Positions 1 to 11,293 of a stretch of DNA of 64,000 bases are shown here, in pieces. Source of the DNA: Dipteris shenzhenensis (taxonomy: Eukaryota; Polypodiophyta; Polypodiopsida; Gleicheniales); NCBI GenBank assembly GCA_047967505.1, contig CM106539.1. One strand, 5' to 3'. A program made the position numbers and the translations under genes. Under the pieces are notes generated by a model. It saw only the letters and a list, made by a program, of their open reading frames with translations, ran no database searches and was not told the DNA's origin. Numbering within the stretch: position 1 is the first letter of the stretch; each line of letters begins with the position of its first letter.

Positions 1-500
1 CCTTCTCTTTCCACCCCCTGTCCAACCCCTACCTCTCTCCTACAAAACCCTTCTCTTTCCACCCTCTGTCCAACTCCCTACCTCTCTCTTACAAACACCT
101 TCTCTTTGCACCCTCTGTCCAACTTCCACCTCCCTCTTACAAACACCTTCTCTTTCCACCCTCAGTCTAGCTTCCACCTCCCTCTTACAAACACCTTCCC
201 TTTCCACCCTCTATCCAACTCCTACCTCTCTCTTACAAACACCTTCTCTTTCCACCCTCTGTCCAACTCCTACCTCTCTCTTACAAACACCTTCTCTTTC
301 CACCCTCTGTCCAACTCCCCACCTCTCTCTTACAAACACCTTCTCTTTCCACCCTCTGTCCAACTTCTACCTCTCTCTTACAAACACCTTCTCTTTCCAC
401 CCTCTGTCCAACTTCCACCTCCCTCTTACAAACACCTTCTCTTTCCACCTTATGTCCAACTCCCACCTCCCTCTTACAAACACCTTCTCTTTCCACCCTT
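1..500. repeat. 48-bp pyrimidine-rich minisatellite
   Basis: A tandem array with a 48-bp period. Each unit carries CTCTTACAAACACC followed by TTCTCTTTCCACCCTCTGT. Because 48 is divisible by three, the array is open in frame and translates as a 16-residue repeat, which I take as a by-product rather than a protein. It starts before the window. The role is unknown; it could be the 5' pyrimidine-rich leader of the element or gene that follows at 1.7 kb. Confidence 0.9.
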
Positions 501-1240
501 TGAACAGCCCCCCCCCCTCTCTCCCTCTACCCACCACCCTTCCCCCCTCCTCCTCTCCTACACAACAGCCCCCCCCTCTCCCCCTTTACCCACCACCCTT
601 CCCCCCTCCTCCTCTCCTACGCAACAGCCCCCTCCCTCTCCCCCTTTACCCACCACCCTTGCCCCCTCCCCCTCTCCTGCGCAACAGGCCCTCCCCTCTT
701 CCCCTTTACCCACCACCCTTCCCCCCTCCTCCTCTCCTACGCAACAGCCCCCCCCTCCTCCCCCTTTACCCACCACCTTTCCACCCTCCTACTCTCCTGT
801 GCAACAGACCCCCCCCCCCCTCCCCCTTTACCCACCACCCTTCCCCCCTCCTCCTCTCCTGTGCTACAGGCCCCCCCCTCTCCCCCTTTACCCACCACAC
901 TTCCCCCCTCCTCCTCTCCTACGCAACAGGCCCCCCTCTTCCCCTTTACCCACCACCCTTCCCCCCTCCTCCTCTCCTACGCAACAAGCCCCCCCTCTCC
1001 CTCTACGCACCACCCTTCCCCCCTCCTCCTCTCCTACGCAACAGGCCCCCCCCCCTCTCCCCCTTACCCACCACCCTTCCCCTCTCCCCCTCTCCTGCGC
1101 AACAGTCCCCTCCCCCTCTCCTGCGCAACAGTCGCAACAGTCCCCTCCCCCTCTCTTGCGCAACAGCCCCTCCCCGCTCTCCCTTTACCCACCACCCTGC
1201 CCCTCCCCCTCTCTCCTGCGCAGCCCCCCCCTCTATCTGC
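500..1240. repeat. ~60-bp C-rich minisatellite
   Basis: A second tandem array directly follows the 48-bp one. The unit is about 60 bp and reads roughly TTTACCCACCACCCTTCCCC, then CCTCCTCCTCTCCTACGCAACAG. About a dozen copies differ mainly in C-run length. Long proline/serine/threonine ORFs on plus and Gly/Glu/Arg ORFs on minus are repeat shadows. Composition resembles the C-rich tract at 16.8-17.4 kb, which also sits just upstream of an ORF1-like frame. Confidence 0.9.
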
Positions 1241-1696
1241 CTACGTCCCCCTCTCTGGAGCAACTCTCCCCCCTTCTCCTCCCTACACTCTCTGCATCAC
1301 CCCCTCTCCCCTCCTTGCTCCAGCCCCCCTTCCTCCCCCCTCGTCACCCCTCCTTCCCTATTAGTCTACATCCGTCCTTTTCCTCTCCCTCTCCACCGAC
1401 ACCCCTTCCTCACTCTTTTCCTCTCCATCGAAGCATGGGCCTGCACTGGTGGCTCTGCTAAGGAATTCTCTCATAGCAGATTCCGGGCTTAACCTCGACA
1501 TCAACACCTCCTCCTCCCTCCTTGCCTCTCCAGACCTCGACATCGACACCCCCTCCGTACTCTTTTCCTCTCCATACGACGCCATCGTTCATGCCTACCC
1601 GTGCCCCTCGCCACAAGTACAAAACCCCGCGATACTTTATTCGTTGACTTCCATCGGGCTCGGGCAGGCCACAAAACAGGATCGGGACCATCTTCC

Positions 1697-3278
1697 ATGG
1701 CATCACTTGGCAAACGCACCACTGATGACCTGGGTGCCGGGTCTACACCACAGAGCACTTCGAAACGACCTCGAGCAGCTGCAGATTCACCTCCCTCCAA
1801 CAGGATCACTATCATATCGGCGGATGAGGAGCTATCCCCCTTTTCGAGTTCCTCTGATTCAGATCATGGAGGCTCTGACTATCTGCCCCCCACAGGTACA
1901 ATCAAAACACCATCCAAGGCATCCCAGTGGGCACAGTGGGCACAGTAACGGTGGCGGTGATTTGGCCCCACAAAGTACAGCTTGTGATCTTCCACCCCCA
2001 GCTTCATCCTCCTCGATCATTCGGGTGGTTTTCAAACCTTTCCTCGATCCCACACTCAAGCTGTCTAGCATCTTGTCACCTGATGAGATAGCCCGCATGT
2101 CTCTCATGGAGTTTGATGATGTCACACTTCCCCAGGTGGACGTCCAAATGTGTACTGCATTCATTCAGTCTTATGACTTTGCAACAAACACATTCGGATT
2201 CTTGAATTCCCATCACATGTTCACTCCTAGTCTCGTATCCACATATCTCTGTCTTCCCACACTTCCCTTTTTGCCACCTCACACTGGCTCACCCACATTC
2301 CTGTCCTTCTTGTCTACCTGTAAAACTCATCACAAAGGACATGATTGCAAGAAGGTTCTCGAGGGAAACAGCCGAGAGGCGCTTCTAGCGAGGTACTTGT
2401 TCACGCACTTCTACTCTGCCCCAGGCCACTTCTTCATCACCAAGGCGATCCATTCTGTCTTAGACTCCATTCTCTCGGTCACTCCCTACGATTTTGCCTC
2501 ACTCTTCTACTCTGCCTTTCGTAACACAGTTCGCAAGTGTCGGGGCACATATACCTGTACTTGTGGGCCCCACCTCACCTTCTTACTTCATCAGTGGAAG
2601 GCCAACCCTCCTCCCATTGTCACAGGTCGCCTCCCTTCATCATCTCTCTCCCCTCCTGTCACCCCCTCTTCCACATCGTTCACTGTCACTTCCAGTGTTC
2701 CTTCCCCCGGGACTGCCTCTTCTCCTCTTTCGCTCAGGAGGACACCTCGGCGAGCGCCACCTCCTGAAGTCTACACCAGAGCTTCTTCAGTATATTATGT
2801 TACCGGTGCCACAGGGTTACCATCAGGGACATGTCTTGTATCTCCATCAGTCGTGCCCGTGCCAGGACTTGCCTCTCCATCAGTCACACTTGTCCAGGCT
2901 TCTCCAGCGATCTCCAGACTTTCAATGGGAGGGATTGCACCAGGTACACCTCCTGTTGTACCAGTGACGACGACTGTTGTACCCATGACTTTCTCGACAG
3001 GTGTATTGTTACGAAGGACTGCAGCTGTTTCGTCTTCACTTCCTACCACTTTCACCGATGCAGTCATCACCACAGTTCAGGCGACCTATGACCATGTTTT
3101 GGACCAGGTGTTGGACCTGAATCTTAGCCTGGGACCCGACTCCCACTCCCACGGCTTTCTCAGGAGATGTCATCCCAAGGTGTACTTCACATTTCGGCCT
3201 CCCCAGGCAGAGACAGGACCAGAGACGGGAGTGGGAGCCCCTCTCGAGGAGATGCTCTATCGGCCACTTCAACATTAG
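1697..3278 (+). CDS. Hypothetical protein, likely two exons
   Basis: I do not recognise this protein. An ATG at 1697 in good context (TTCCATGG) opens a Ser/Asp-rich, basic N-terminus (GKRTTDD, KRPRAAAD, an acidic serine run) that resembles a nuclear protein. That frame stops at 1948, but a candidate intron at 1896-1980 (85 nt, GT-AG, ACA-G joined to CT) moves phase-correctly into the long frame ending at 3278. This second part has a hydrophobic Cys/His-containing middle (TCKTHHKGHDCKK, CTCGPHLTFLLHQW) and a Pro/Ser/Thr/Val-rich tail with short degenerate repeats. The next frame (3167-4363) overlaps its end and may be the same protein after another intron or frameshift. It could be a host gene or the gag/ORF1 of an uncharacterised element; no RT, integrase or transposase lies next to it. 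Confidence 0.45.
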
Positions 3279-4363
3279 AGGAGGTATTTGAGGGAGGAAT
3301 TCTGCCCCAATCTGTGGATTGCCCACCCCTTCATGAGAATGATATGTTCACAGCTTACATAGCTGCTTCATCGGGCCCACCTCTTTCAAATATTTCCCTG
3401 GTGGAAAAACGGAATGAAGATTACAGCCAACTACTATCTGTCCTTCACAAAAAATGCTCACCAGTATGTGGGGAAGAGGAGGATCTCAATCAAATCTTCA
3501 CCATTCCCTTGCAGGACTGCCTCGCACAGAACAAAAAGATCTCCAGGGCCCCGACATGTTTTATGCACTTGGACAAATTGGCACCTACAGGAAACCTGTC
3601 AACCGAGGAAGAGGGAGCTCTCCCTGACATGTTTGAGAAATTGGGGGACGTCATTAATTTGGCAGACATGATGAATTACAGCGACAGATATGCGTGGATG
3701 AAAAGGTCCTTGCATCTTGCTCAGCGTATCATGGACGACACCTTCACGCAGCTTGGGACAGTGGTCTTCAATTCCACAGGTTATGCTCATAAGCTCCTCT
3801 CTCAACAGCAACATTTAAAGTTAGAATTCGAGAGAGCACAGGCAGCCCAACAGCGTGCCACTAGCGTGACACTTCGACAGCAGGAGGAAAGGTGGCAGAA
3901 AAAGAAGGACTCAGCAATACATGAGCGTGACATCGCTTGGAATATTCAGAAGGCTGCCCTAGAGGATAGCCTCCATAATCACAGGCAGGAATGGGAAGCA
4001 GCAATGACAACTCTATGTAGCCAACATGCCACAGCTCTGGCAACTTTGCACAGCTAGCATGTCACAGAGGTGACCAGATTTCACCAGGAGATTACACAGT
4101 TAAAAGAGTCTTTGTCTTCCTCCGAGATTGCCAAAGAAAAATCAGAATCCAAAGTGGCTGAATTTAAAAAGAAGCGTTCATCCATGGAGGAAGAATTCAC
4201 AGCTCTTCGGATGCAGTTGGCCACCCTCCAGACTTCCCAGTCCACCTTGCAAGAGCAAAAGGATCATTACTACCGGCGATACCACCGATATAAAGACGAG
4301 TATGAAAATCTGAGAAATGTGATGGACACGCTTGAGTGTGAGGAGGAAGCACCCCATTCATAG
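3167..4363 (+). pseudogene. Coiled-coil protein segment with internal TAG
   Basis: This frame is open from about 3092 and encodes an N-terminal mixed region, then a Gln/Glu/Lys-rich coiled coil (QQQHLKLEFERAQAAQQRA, a second heptad stretch from 4080 rich in EEFTALRMQLATLQ). A single TAG at 4055-4057 splits the coiled coil; the frame then continues open to 4363 without shifting, so one point change separates the two halves. Its 5' end overlaps the preceding ORF in another frame, consistent with an intron, a frameshift or a truncated downstream cistron. No family is recognisable. Coiled coils of this kind occur both in structural proteins and in retroelement ORF1 proteins. Confidence 0.5.
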
Positions 4364-4812
4364 ATACCTATGACTGCGCCAAAGCAAAGGGATGCGCAAA
4401 AGGCCACAGAGCCAAATACGAAGGCGGAAGAGGAGAAGGCAGAGGAACAGGCTGCTGTTTACCACCCTCAGTAATCTCATACAAAGGTTGATACATGGGT
4501 GTTGGTGTTTGGGTTTTTTTTTTTTTTTTGCACTGTTAGATTTTGCCAAGCTGTTTGGCCCTCACTGTAAATATCAGTGTTTTAACTCAAGATGTACTCA
4601 ATTCTTTTTTGCAATTTTCCATGCTGTCCCTTATCATGCAGCAGTTTATTTTTCACGTTTCAACTTAATACAAATCTTGGATTACTCCCACGGCCAACCA
4701 CATGGTCTGTACTCTTTCCTTTTCCTACTCCATCACCATATCAATGGTTTGTAAGTTCATTTTTATTTTTCTTTGACGGATTCGTCCTCCATTTCTATTC
4801 ACCGGGACGGTG
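4364..4812. other. Non-coding A/T-rich tail
   Basis: No gene seen. The stretch begins with a purine-rich segment (GGCGGAAGAGGAGAAGGCAG) and contains a run of about 16 T at 4514-4531. It could be the 3' untranslated part of the preceding ORFs. No clear polyadenylation signal or repeat boundary was found. Confidence 0.4.
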
Positions 4813-5760
4813 AATGATCGTGGCGGGAAAAACTGTTACCTTATCACACGACCACCTATCGACAGGCGTTGACCACATGACGACATCTATTGACCACATG
4901 TTGACCATGTGTCAACACAAGTTAGCCACGCCATCACACGGGTTCATCCAGGAGTACTGTCCGAGGCTGTCAACCACAGGTCAACCAGGAGTATCGTGTC
5001 CAAAGTGATCTCATCAAGAGCTGCGCACATGGAGAGTGAGCTTAGCACATGGAGCAGTCAGAAGTATTTATATTTACACAGTGGTTCAATGATACAGTGG
5101 TGCAGTGGTGCGGTGAACTAGCTCACTTGCACATCAGGTTGGCGAGTCAGGGAGTCAAGAAGTCGCCGAAGCCATCAAGAGATGCGGTGAACCAACTCAC
5201 TTGCACATGGAGAATTTACACCATCAGGCTGGCGAGTCAAGGAGTCAGAAAGTCGTCGAAGCCATCAAGAGAGACAGCGGCGCAACGGCTATCCTTAACA
5301 GCTAAGGAGATAAGAGGATGACCAATGGGAAGAAAGGAGGGGGGATTCTCAGCGAAGAAGGGACCCTCCAAGGCGGGGAATGAGGATGAAGGAGAAGGGA
5401 GAGAGAGAAAAAGGGGCATTCGGCATTCGGCACGGGAGCGAAAGAGAGGAGAGTGAGGAGAGATAGAGACTAGAGCTACGAGCTCACCAAGGAGAGAATG
5501 TGGAGAGACTTGTGTGTACCCTTTGTTTACTATGGGGATAGACCTGTGTATTCTTGTGATTTGCGACTTGTGTATTCTTGTGACTTTCGACTTGTGACCT
5601 GGGGACACGTCCAGTGATATGTACATTGGCCAACTCGGTCACTTTCTCATCTCTCTTATCTCTTCCCAATATGGGGATTGTTCACCAGTGTAGGATTCTC
5701 TTATTTTGCTTATGTTGTGTTGTTCACCGGTGATTGTCATTTAGCATAGTGCACTCGTAC
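4813..5760 (+). repeat. LTR-like non-coding block with TTGAC cluster
   Basis: No ORF is convincing. The block has at least six TTGAC/GTCAA elements at 4867-4985, the core of WRKY-bound W-boxes. It then has an imperfect tandem duplication (5110-5183 and 5184-5273, the second with a 16-bp insertion) carrying GGCGAGTCA and GAAGCCATCAAGAGA, and repeated TTGTGTATTCTTGTGA motifs near 5540-5585. Promoter-like composition and internal duplications are typical of LTR U3 regions, but I could not define TG...CA ends or a second copy. Confidence 0.35.
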
Positions 5761-6427
5761 GTCGTCGTTCACTGTAGTATAGCATACGACACTCGCACAC
5801 TACTGCACGGTGCACTCTGCACGATCCATTGCATTAAAGCATTGCAAAACTCATGCTTCTCACACCAGTGGCCTTTGGCATGGCCTTTGGCCTCTGGTAA
5901 CACCTCCGGAAGGATAGGAACCCCTCCCCTCAAACACCATTGTGCTACAGAGTATTGAAATCAACCTCAAAAAGGACAGATGTTATAAATGAAGATATGT
6001 TCTTTGGGATCTCAATAGACATATTGTTGGATGGGGTGCCACTGAAATCAGAAGAAACATGAGAACTGATGACTGTCGACAGTAATTATTCTCTCATGCA
6101 TGTATTGAGTATTCACAAAACAATTTACATTACACCTTGTATGTTGCTTTCAAGAGCAAAAGAGCCACTAGATTCATTTTTTTACATCATGTATTGAATG
6201 AATGGCAACAACATACATCAAAATGCCATTTCTGCTAGCTTTCCTTAGAAAATGGAGGAAGATCAACATGCTGTGCCACATCAAGTGACCAATACATTAA
6301 ATCTTTTCGAAAGTGGAAGTCATACAGACTTATCTCAAGGAAACTAGCTTTTTCCCTTTAAAGGAGTCATAGTGCAACATTTTGTGGACTAAGTTCACAG
6401 CTATATTCATCAGCGTTCAAAACTGTT
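5761..6427 (-). other. 3' flank / 3'UTR of the MFS gene
   Basis: Immediately downstream of the MFS stop codon on minus. A/T-rich, no competing ORF, no repeat recognised. I did not find a canonical AATAAA on minus, so the transcript end is not placed. Confidence 0.4.
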
Positions 6428-7047
6428 TTACTCTAATGCTTGTTTAAGAGCCCATTCCTCATCTGTGAAATGATTGTGGTTGTTGACTGTATCATAATCT
6501 CTCTTATAGGTAAAATACAAGGGAGTATAAAATAAACAACATAGAGCAAATGGAACGGCCATCATTGCAAACAAGCCTCTGGAAAGAGCAAGAGCTTCAA
6601 GTCGGGACCCTGATTCTGGAATGACTTTATCAACTCTATATCCATAGCGCTTTTCTGCCAGAAGGCCCACCATCGGTGCAGCTAATGCAGAAAAAGAACC
6701 TTCAAAAGCCCGATCAAATGCATAGATCATAGTCCTATGACTTGTTTGCACTATATCTGCAAAAATGGGACTATTTGCACAGGCCTGGCACCAACTTATT
6801 ATCAATCCCATACATGCCAGAACTGAAGCAAATAGTAGCCAATTTTCAGAATTCTGTGGTAATGCTAGGAGCAATATCCAGGAGAAAGGAATGCCCATGA
6901 AGGAACTGAACTGAGCGCACATTACACGCCCAGAAAATGGGTATTTTTTGGTTGCTTTATCAGCAATCCAACCGCCCAAAAGAGAACCCACCGCACAGCC
7001 AGCAACAAATATTCCCATCAGGGTGGCTGCTCCTTCATGGCCAAAAC
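6428..7047 (-). CDS. MFS transporter exon 3 (residues 264-469)
   Basis: Encodes the C-terminal half. The acceptor is TTATACACAG|GTTTTGG. The protein continues GFGHEGAATLMGIFVAGCA, then the second MFS motif-A equivalent GGWIADK (about 288-294), three or four further hydrophobic segments, CQACANSPIFADIVQTSHR, an AFDRAFEGSFSALAAPMVG segment, and a final membrane segment near FYTPLYFTYKRDYD. It ends in a short hydrophilic tail with TAA at 6430-6428. An open-frame ATG at 7066 lies upstream of the splice acceptor and is not a real start. The coding frame is intact, so the gene looks functional despite its introns. Confidence 0.9.
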
Positions 7048-7749
7048 CTGTGTATAAAAAGACCACAACAACCCAAAAATATCAGCACAGAAAGGAGATA
7101 TTTTTGAAGACCTGGAAATTTTATTTCTCCACAATCCATAATAACAAGCCACATATTTCAAAGAAATGAAGACTATATACAAGAAGCAGTATAGAACTTT
7201 ATCTCTTTTTAGACCGTACCAAAATAGATAAGGAGTGTCTTCATAGAAAAGCTAGTCTCCCAGACTCTCTCCATAAAAAGAATACAATCACCATCCTAAA
7301 AATTACCCAATGCAGTGGTTTGTATTTTACCATCGCACTGAACGGCAAATGCCACTGGAATAGAATATGTCCTACTTTTAGTGACTAAGAGAGGTGGCCT
7401 CCACATTGGGCCTTGGCTGGAACAAATAAGGCAGGATGGTACATGCCACTGCTGCACAGCAGGTGACCAGGAGACAATTGCCCAGTGTTATGGAGATGTC
7501 CTTCAGATAGAGGATCTGGAAGTGCTCGATCCAGATTGTCGCAAGCGAGAGCAGCACCTCGTGTTAACGTGTGAGATGGTACCAAATAGGTGACACACCT
7601 TCCCCATTGAGATTAAATCTCCCACTTGGTGGATGGGGAGACTATTATGAGCCAAGAGATTCAAGATGCTACTCAAATATTTTCTGGGGGATATTTGCGA
7701 ACATCACAGCCAGGAACATTTGGGTGGCATGATGCAGCGTTGTGATGGA

Positions 7750-8409
7750 GGGGCAACAAATCTGTCCCACTGCCTGTCATGGTTGTATGGCCTGCTGACA
7801 TCATCCACAGACAGGCAGAGCAGGCAGACCAAGTGCACACTTAGGACTTGATATGGACAAGCTATTACCTTTTTAATACAGCTCTTGAGGCTCCATCCAT
7901 TTTGCTCACCTATCAAGAGCTGAACTAGGTCATCACTGATCAGAAAGCATTTATTACAGCTCCACACATACAAGACTTGGCTTGCACCTCAAGGGCTTTC
8001 AGTGAAACTCAGCTTCTACAAAGATCACTGCTTACGAACCACTGGGCTACACTAAGACCCATCTCCCGCATGCATTGAGGATCTCGTTCCAAGTACCTTC
8101 TCACAGGCTACAGCAAGAGACAGATCTGCACTTTGTGATATGCAAGACACTGAGACAGATGAGCACTTTGCATTTAGATGGCCTATGTACTACAAGATCC
8201 GCGGACAGCACCATCAGCTATTAAGGAGCGATTTTGGCCCACTCGGAGATTTCTTGGCGCACCCTGATCAACAACATGTGGCTATTTTCTTCTCGAGTCC
8301 CAATGACATAGAGATCAGCTCTTGCAAACGCAGACGAGAGCACGAAGGGGGACCATCAAAGCCCTGTCAGAGGACGATCATGGATTTTTTCTCTGGTGAC
8401 CAAAGCTAA
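7750..8409 (+). pseudogene. LINE-A ORF2 C-terminal fragment
   Basis: Matches, in amino-acid pattern, the C-terminus of the LINE-A copy at 40.8-41.6 kb: LQLHTYKTWLAP then VKLSFYKDHCLR, then the Cys/His-like segment around DTETDEHFAFRWPMYYKIRG. It ends with CQRTIMDFFSGDQS and a stop. The first part is broken by stops; the last 89 residues are open. The terminal QRTIMDFF fits a PCNA-binding PIP box. No RT part and no (TC)n tail are present. The stretch 7048-7750 before it is intronic with nothing identifiable. Confidence 0.7.
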
Positions 8410-8475
8410 AGGCAACAAGGGACAAATGCGATAGAGACACAGAAAGCAGGACTAGACAAACCCGACCTAAGGTAG

Positions 8476-8815
8476 TGTTGGAATATGAAGCCAAAGTGAG
8501 TCAAAAATGTGTGTTCTAGTGTGAGTTCTAGTTTAGTGTGTCCTATGGATGCCACGTGTCATATTGGGAGTTATCCCATATGCATAGGTATTCATATGTG
8601 TGTGTGCTCTTATATAAGAGCTGTACTTGTCTAGTGTCAAATCAATCAAGTATCAAGCTACAAGCTCTTTGGTCTACATGTGAGTACTCTCATTTTTGTT
8701 CATTACTCTAGTCATTTCATTTCCATTTCATTATGTCTCCTTTTGAGTATCACTTCCGCTCTCCCTACCCTACCCTCTCTCTCTCCCTCTTTCCAACATG
8801 TTCCTTCAGGTAGAC
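8476..8815 (+). repeat. LTR-like repeat, left copy
   Basis: Begins TGTTGGAATATGAAG and shares ordered blocks with the copy at 13319: the start, GTGAGT-rich spacer, GCCACGTGTCATATTGGGAG, TTATC-CATATGCAT, a TATA element (TTATATAAG here), ATCAAGCT and ACATGTGAGTA. The CACGTG G-box followed by a TATA box is promoter-like. The right end near the CTTCAG at about 8805 is approximate. The copies are clearly diverged, so the insertion is old or the two are different family members. Confidence 0.6.
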
Positions 8816-9535
8816 TCTCACGAGACTCTCATGCAAAAAAGATGACTTCATTAAGTATGAATGAAAGCCGCAAGAGAAAGCTCAAATGCGGGAGTACATC
8901 ATGACATGCATGAAAGAAAAAACAGCTCAAAAAGAGCTAACAAAAATCCAAGGTGGAGGCTGAAAATGCCACCTGAACCCTGAAATAGTCTCAGAGAAGA
9001 AAGGAGATCCTCCCCAAACTTTGAAAATGTATCTCCCCTGGCTCAAGCTGCTCTGGAGGATCCATGCATGCTCGCCCAAATGGCCATCAGTGTGTGTATA
9101 GTATCAGTCCATAGATTGGCCATAGACTGGGACGGGTGGACCTGTGAACCCTCCATCGCCTCCGTACATCTAGCCCTCCAAATATGCCATGCTGCAATGC
9201 TAGCCAGAATCTCCCAAGAGCAGCTCTGAAAGGAGTGAAAGGAACATCTTGGAGAGAGTATGACTCCACAGAGTGTCGCCGTATAATGAAGGATGAGTCT
9301 GAGTCTTGTCCCTCGAAAAACACCTGAGGTCCAGTAAGAGATAACCATGCCCCTGATCCCCAAGTCATGAAGAAGGGTGCTCTATGAAATATGCAAAGAA
9401 TCCTGGCAACACCCTTCCAGATCGTCCTCGCCTGTATGCACTCCCAAAGGCAATGCTGAACTGACTTGACTACTGCGTGGCATCGAGGACAAGTAGAGTC
9501 AACCCCGAACCTGGATCTCCACATGTTCACTGCAA

Positions 9536-9725
9536 TTCTTCCATGAATAGAAAGCCAAAAGAAGAGAGTGATCTTTCTATTTCTAAGGGATTTCCAAAGC
9601 CTCCTCCAAAAAAATTTCTGCACCTCTCAATTCTTCCATGAATAGAAAGCCAAAAGAAGAGAGTGATCTTTCTATTTCTAAGGGATTTCCAAAGCCTCCT
9701 CCAAAAAAATTTCTGCACCTCTGCA
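9536..9725. repeat. 95-bp perfect-looking tandem duplication
   Basis: The segment starting TTCTTCCATGAATAGAAAGC occurs at 9536 and again at 9631, and the match continues to TTTCTGCACCTCT. It duplicates 95 bp of the zf-RVT coding region (LSIHGRI side) and shifts the frame. The two copies look identical, so it is recent compared with the rest of the element. Confidence 0.9.
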
Positions 9726-10555
9726 AAAATATGAAAAATATCCCAATGAGGAGCTTTGGAGGGCCTCCAACCTCTACTACTAAGCTGAAATCTCCTGGCA
9801 TTCCTAACTGTGTAACGAAAGAAGGAGATGCTCTTCTCTCGGTGCCCCTCATCAATCCATTCCCACTCCCCTGGGTCCCACTGCAAGAACCTGATGGGAG
9901 AACCACCATATAACCAGAGTCTCCAAGACCCAAGTGCCAGGAGAACGGGGTCAGGAGCAAGATACCACTATGAATCCGTGCCCCACTCCATGTACCTTGC
10001 AATCCTAACAAGCTGGAAGGCAACCTCCAAAAGAATATCATCTAAGGATCTGAGCCTCCCGACTAAACATCAAAGACAAGGGTCTCCTCATGTGCATCCC
10101 GCAAGACAATGACCTGTAAAAGGATACCCGTCCCCGAAAAGGCTCCCAACCAAGTGGACTCTGTGATCAGTAAGTCATTTGTATCTATCCACTCTGCTGG
10201 TATGGCTGCCTCTATCTGTTGCATCTTGACTGCACTCCCTCTAAGGTGGCCAATTGATAAGAGTCTCTGATCTTCTGAAAGCTGTCTAAAAGCCTTCCAA
10301 GCACCTACAGTGGAAGCAGGTCCCCTCTCCCATCTAGACCACTACATATGATGTGACACGCCCAATGATCTGCCATGCTCATCCAATATAGAGATTCATT
10401 CCACATAACTGGCTACCTGTCTATTTCTTCACGAGAGGAGGGTTAACTCTCCGAAGAGTGTCTCTAAAGCTGTCCCAAGCTTTCAAAATGGAAGCCATGA
10501 GAGGGGAAGAGGGAGACCTAAGATAAGGTGAAGTAAAAATCCATCTGGAGCTGTC

Positions 10556-10713
10556 CATCCAATCTCCCCTGTGATGATGAGGAGTACAAGATTGATTGTA
10601 GGAAAAAGTCCTTCCAAGGATCTTGTCCAGGCATCCAAAAAACATCCAATCTCCCCTGTGATGATGAGGAGTACAAGATTGATTGAGTGTATGTGGTGTG
10701 GCATCCAAAAAAC
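10556..10713. repeat. Interlaced duplications inside LINE-B RT
   Basis: A 44-bp block starting CATCCAATCTCCCCTGTGAT is present at 10556 and 10643 (87 bp apart), and a 14-bp GGCATCCAAAAAAC is present at 10630 and 10700. The interlacing suggests replication slippage or repair filling. Confidence 0.85.
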
Positions 10714-11221
10714 AGCCGTATCATCTACCAACTCACTATCCAAAAGCTCATCCTTCTGCCTCAACAGAAGACTCAGCCCTATAATATCAGCTTCAGCTCT
10801 AAGGTAGTAGCTCATAGCTTCAGCCACAAATAAAAAGAGAAAGGGGGCTAAAGGGCATCCCTGACGGACCGATCTGGATATCTAAAATCTGTCTCCCCTA
10901 ACTCCACCAATGAGAACCTGGCTATGGGCTGAGAGCTGCTGACACCCCTCTGATCCATGCATCTGTGAATCCAAAGCAAGAGAGAGTACCCTCTAGAAAA
11001 CCCCAGTCTACTCTATCATAAGATTTCTCAAAGTCCAAGAGTAGAATGGCAAGCCTATGGCCATTATGTATGGCCCATTCAGAAGCCTCCCAGAATGAGA
11101 AAATATTATCAAAGATGCTCCTGCCAATCACAAAACCTGTCTGTGTATCATGTATAAGATCTGGAAGAAAAGACTGCAGACGCAGGCTCATTGCCTTTAC
11201 TAGGATTTTGTACAAAGTGAT

Positions 11222-11293
11222 CGGTATCCACTGCGACACTCAATTCCGTATCCACTGCTACACTCAATTCCGTATCCACTGCGACACTCAATT
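11222..11293. repeat. 24-bp x3 tandem repeat
   Basis: GTATCCACTGCGACACTCAA-TTCC is present three times with one base change (CTAC for CGAC) in the middle copy. It lies inside the LINE-B RT and keeps frame (24 = 3 x 8). Confidence 0.9.

Noticed and set aside
106-1492. Long proline/serine-rich ORFs over the 5' minisatellites
   Set aside because: Repeat periods of 48 and 60 bp are multiples of three and the strand is nearly stop-free by composition; several frames are open at once.
1921-1950. 9-bp duplication GTGGGCACA as the cause of the frame change at 1.95 kb
   Set aside because: Nine is a multiple of three and would not shift the frame; the phase-matched intron 1896-1980 explains it better.
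6948-7169. Plus-strand 73-residue ORF over the MFS exon
   Set aside because: Shadow of the minus-strand exon and its intron border.
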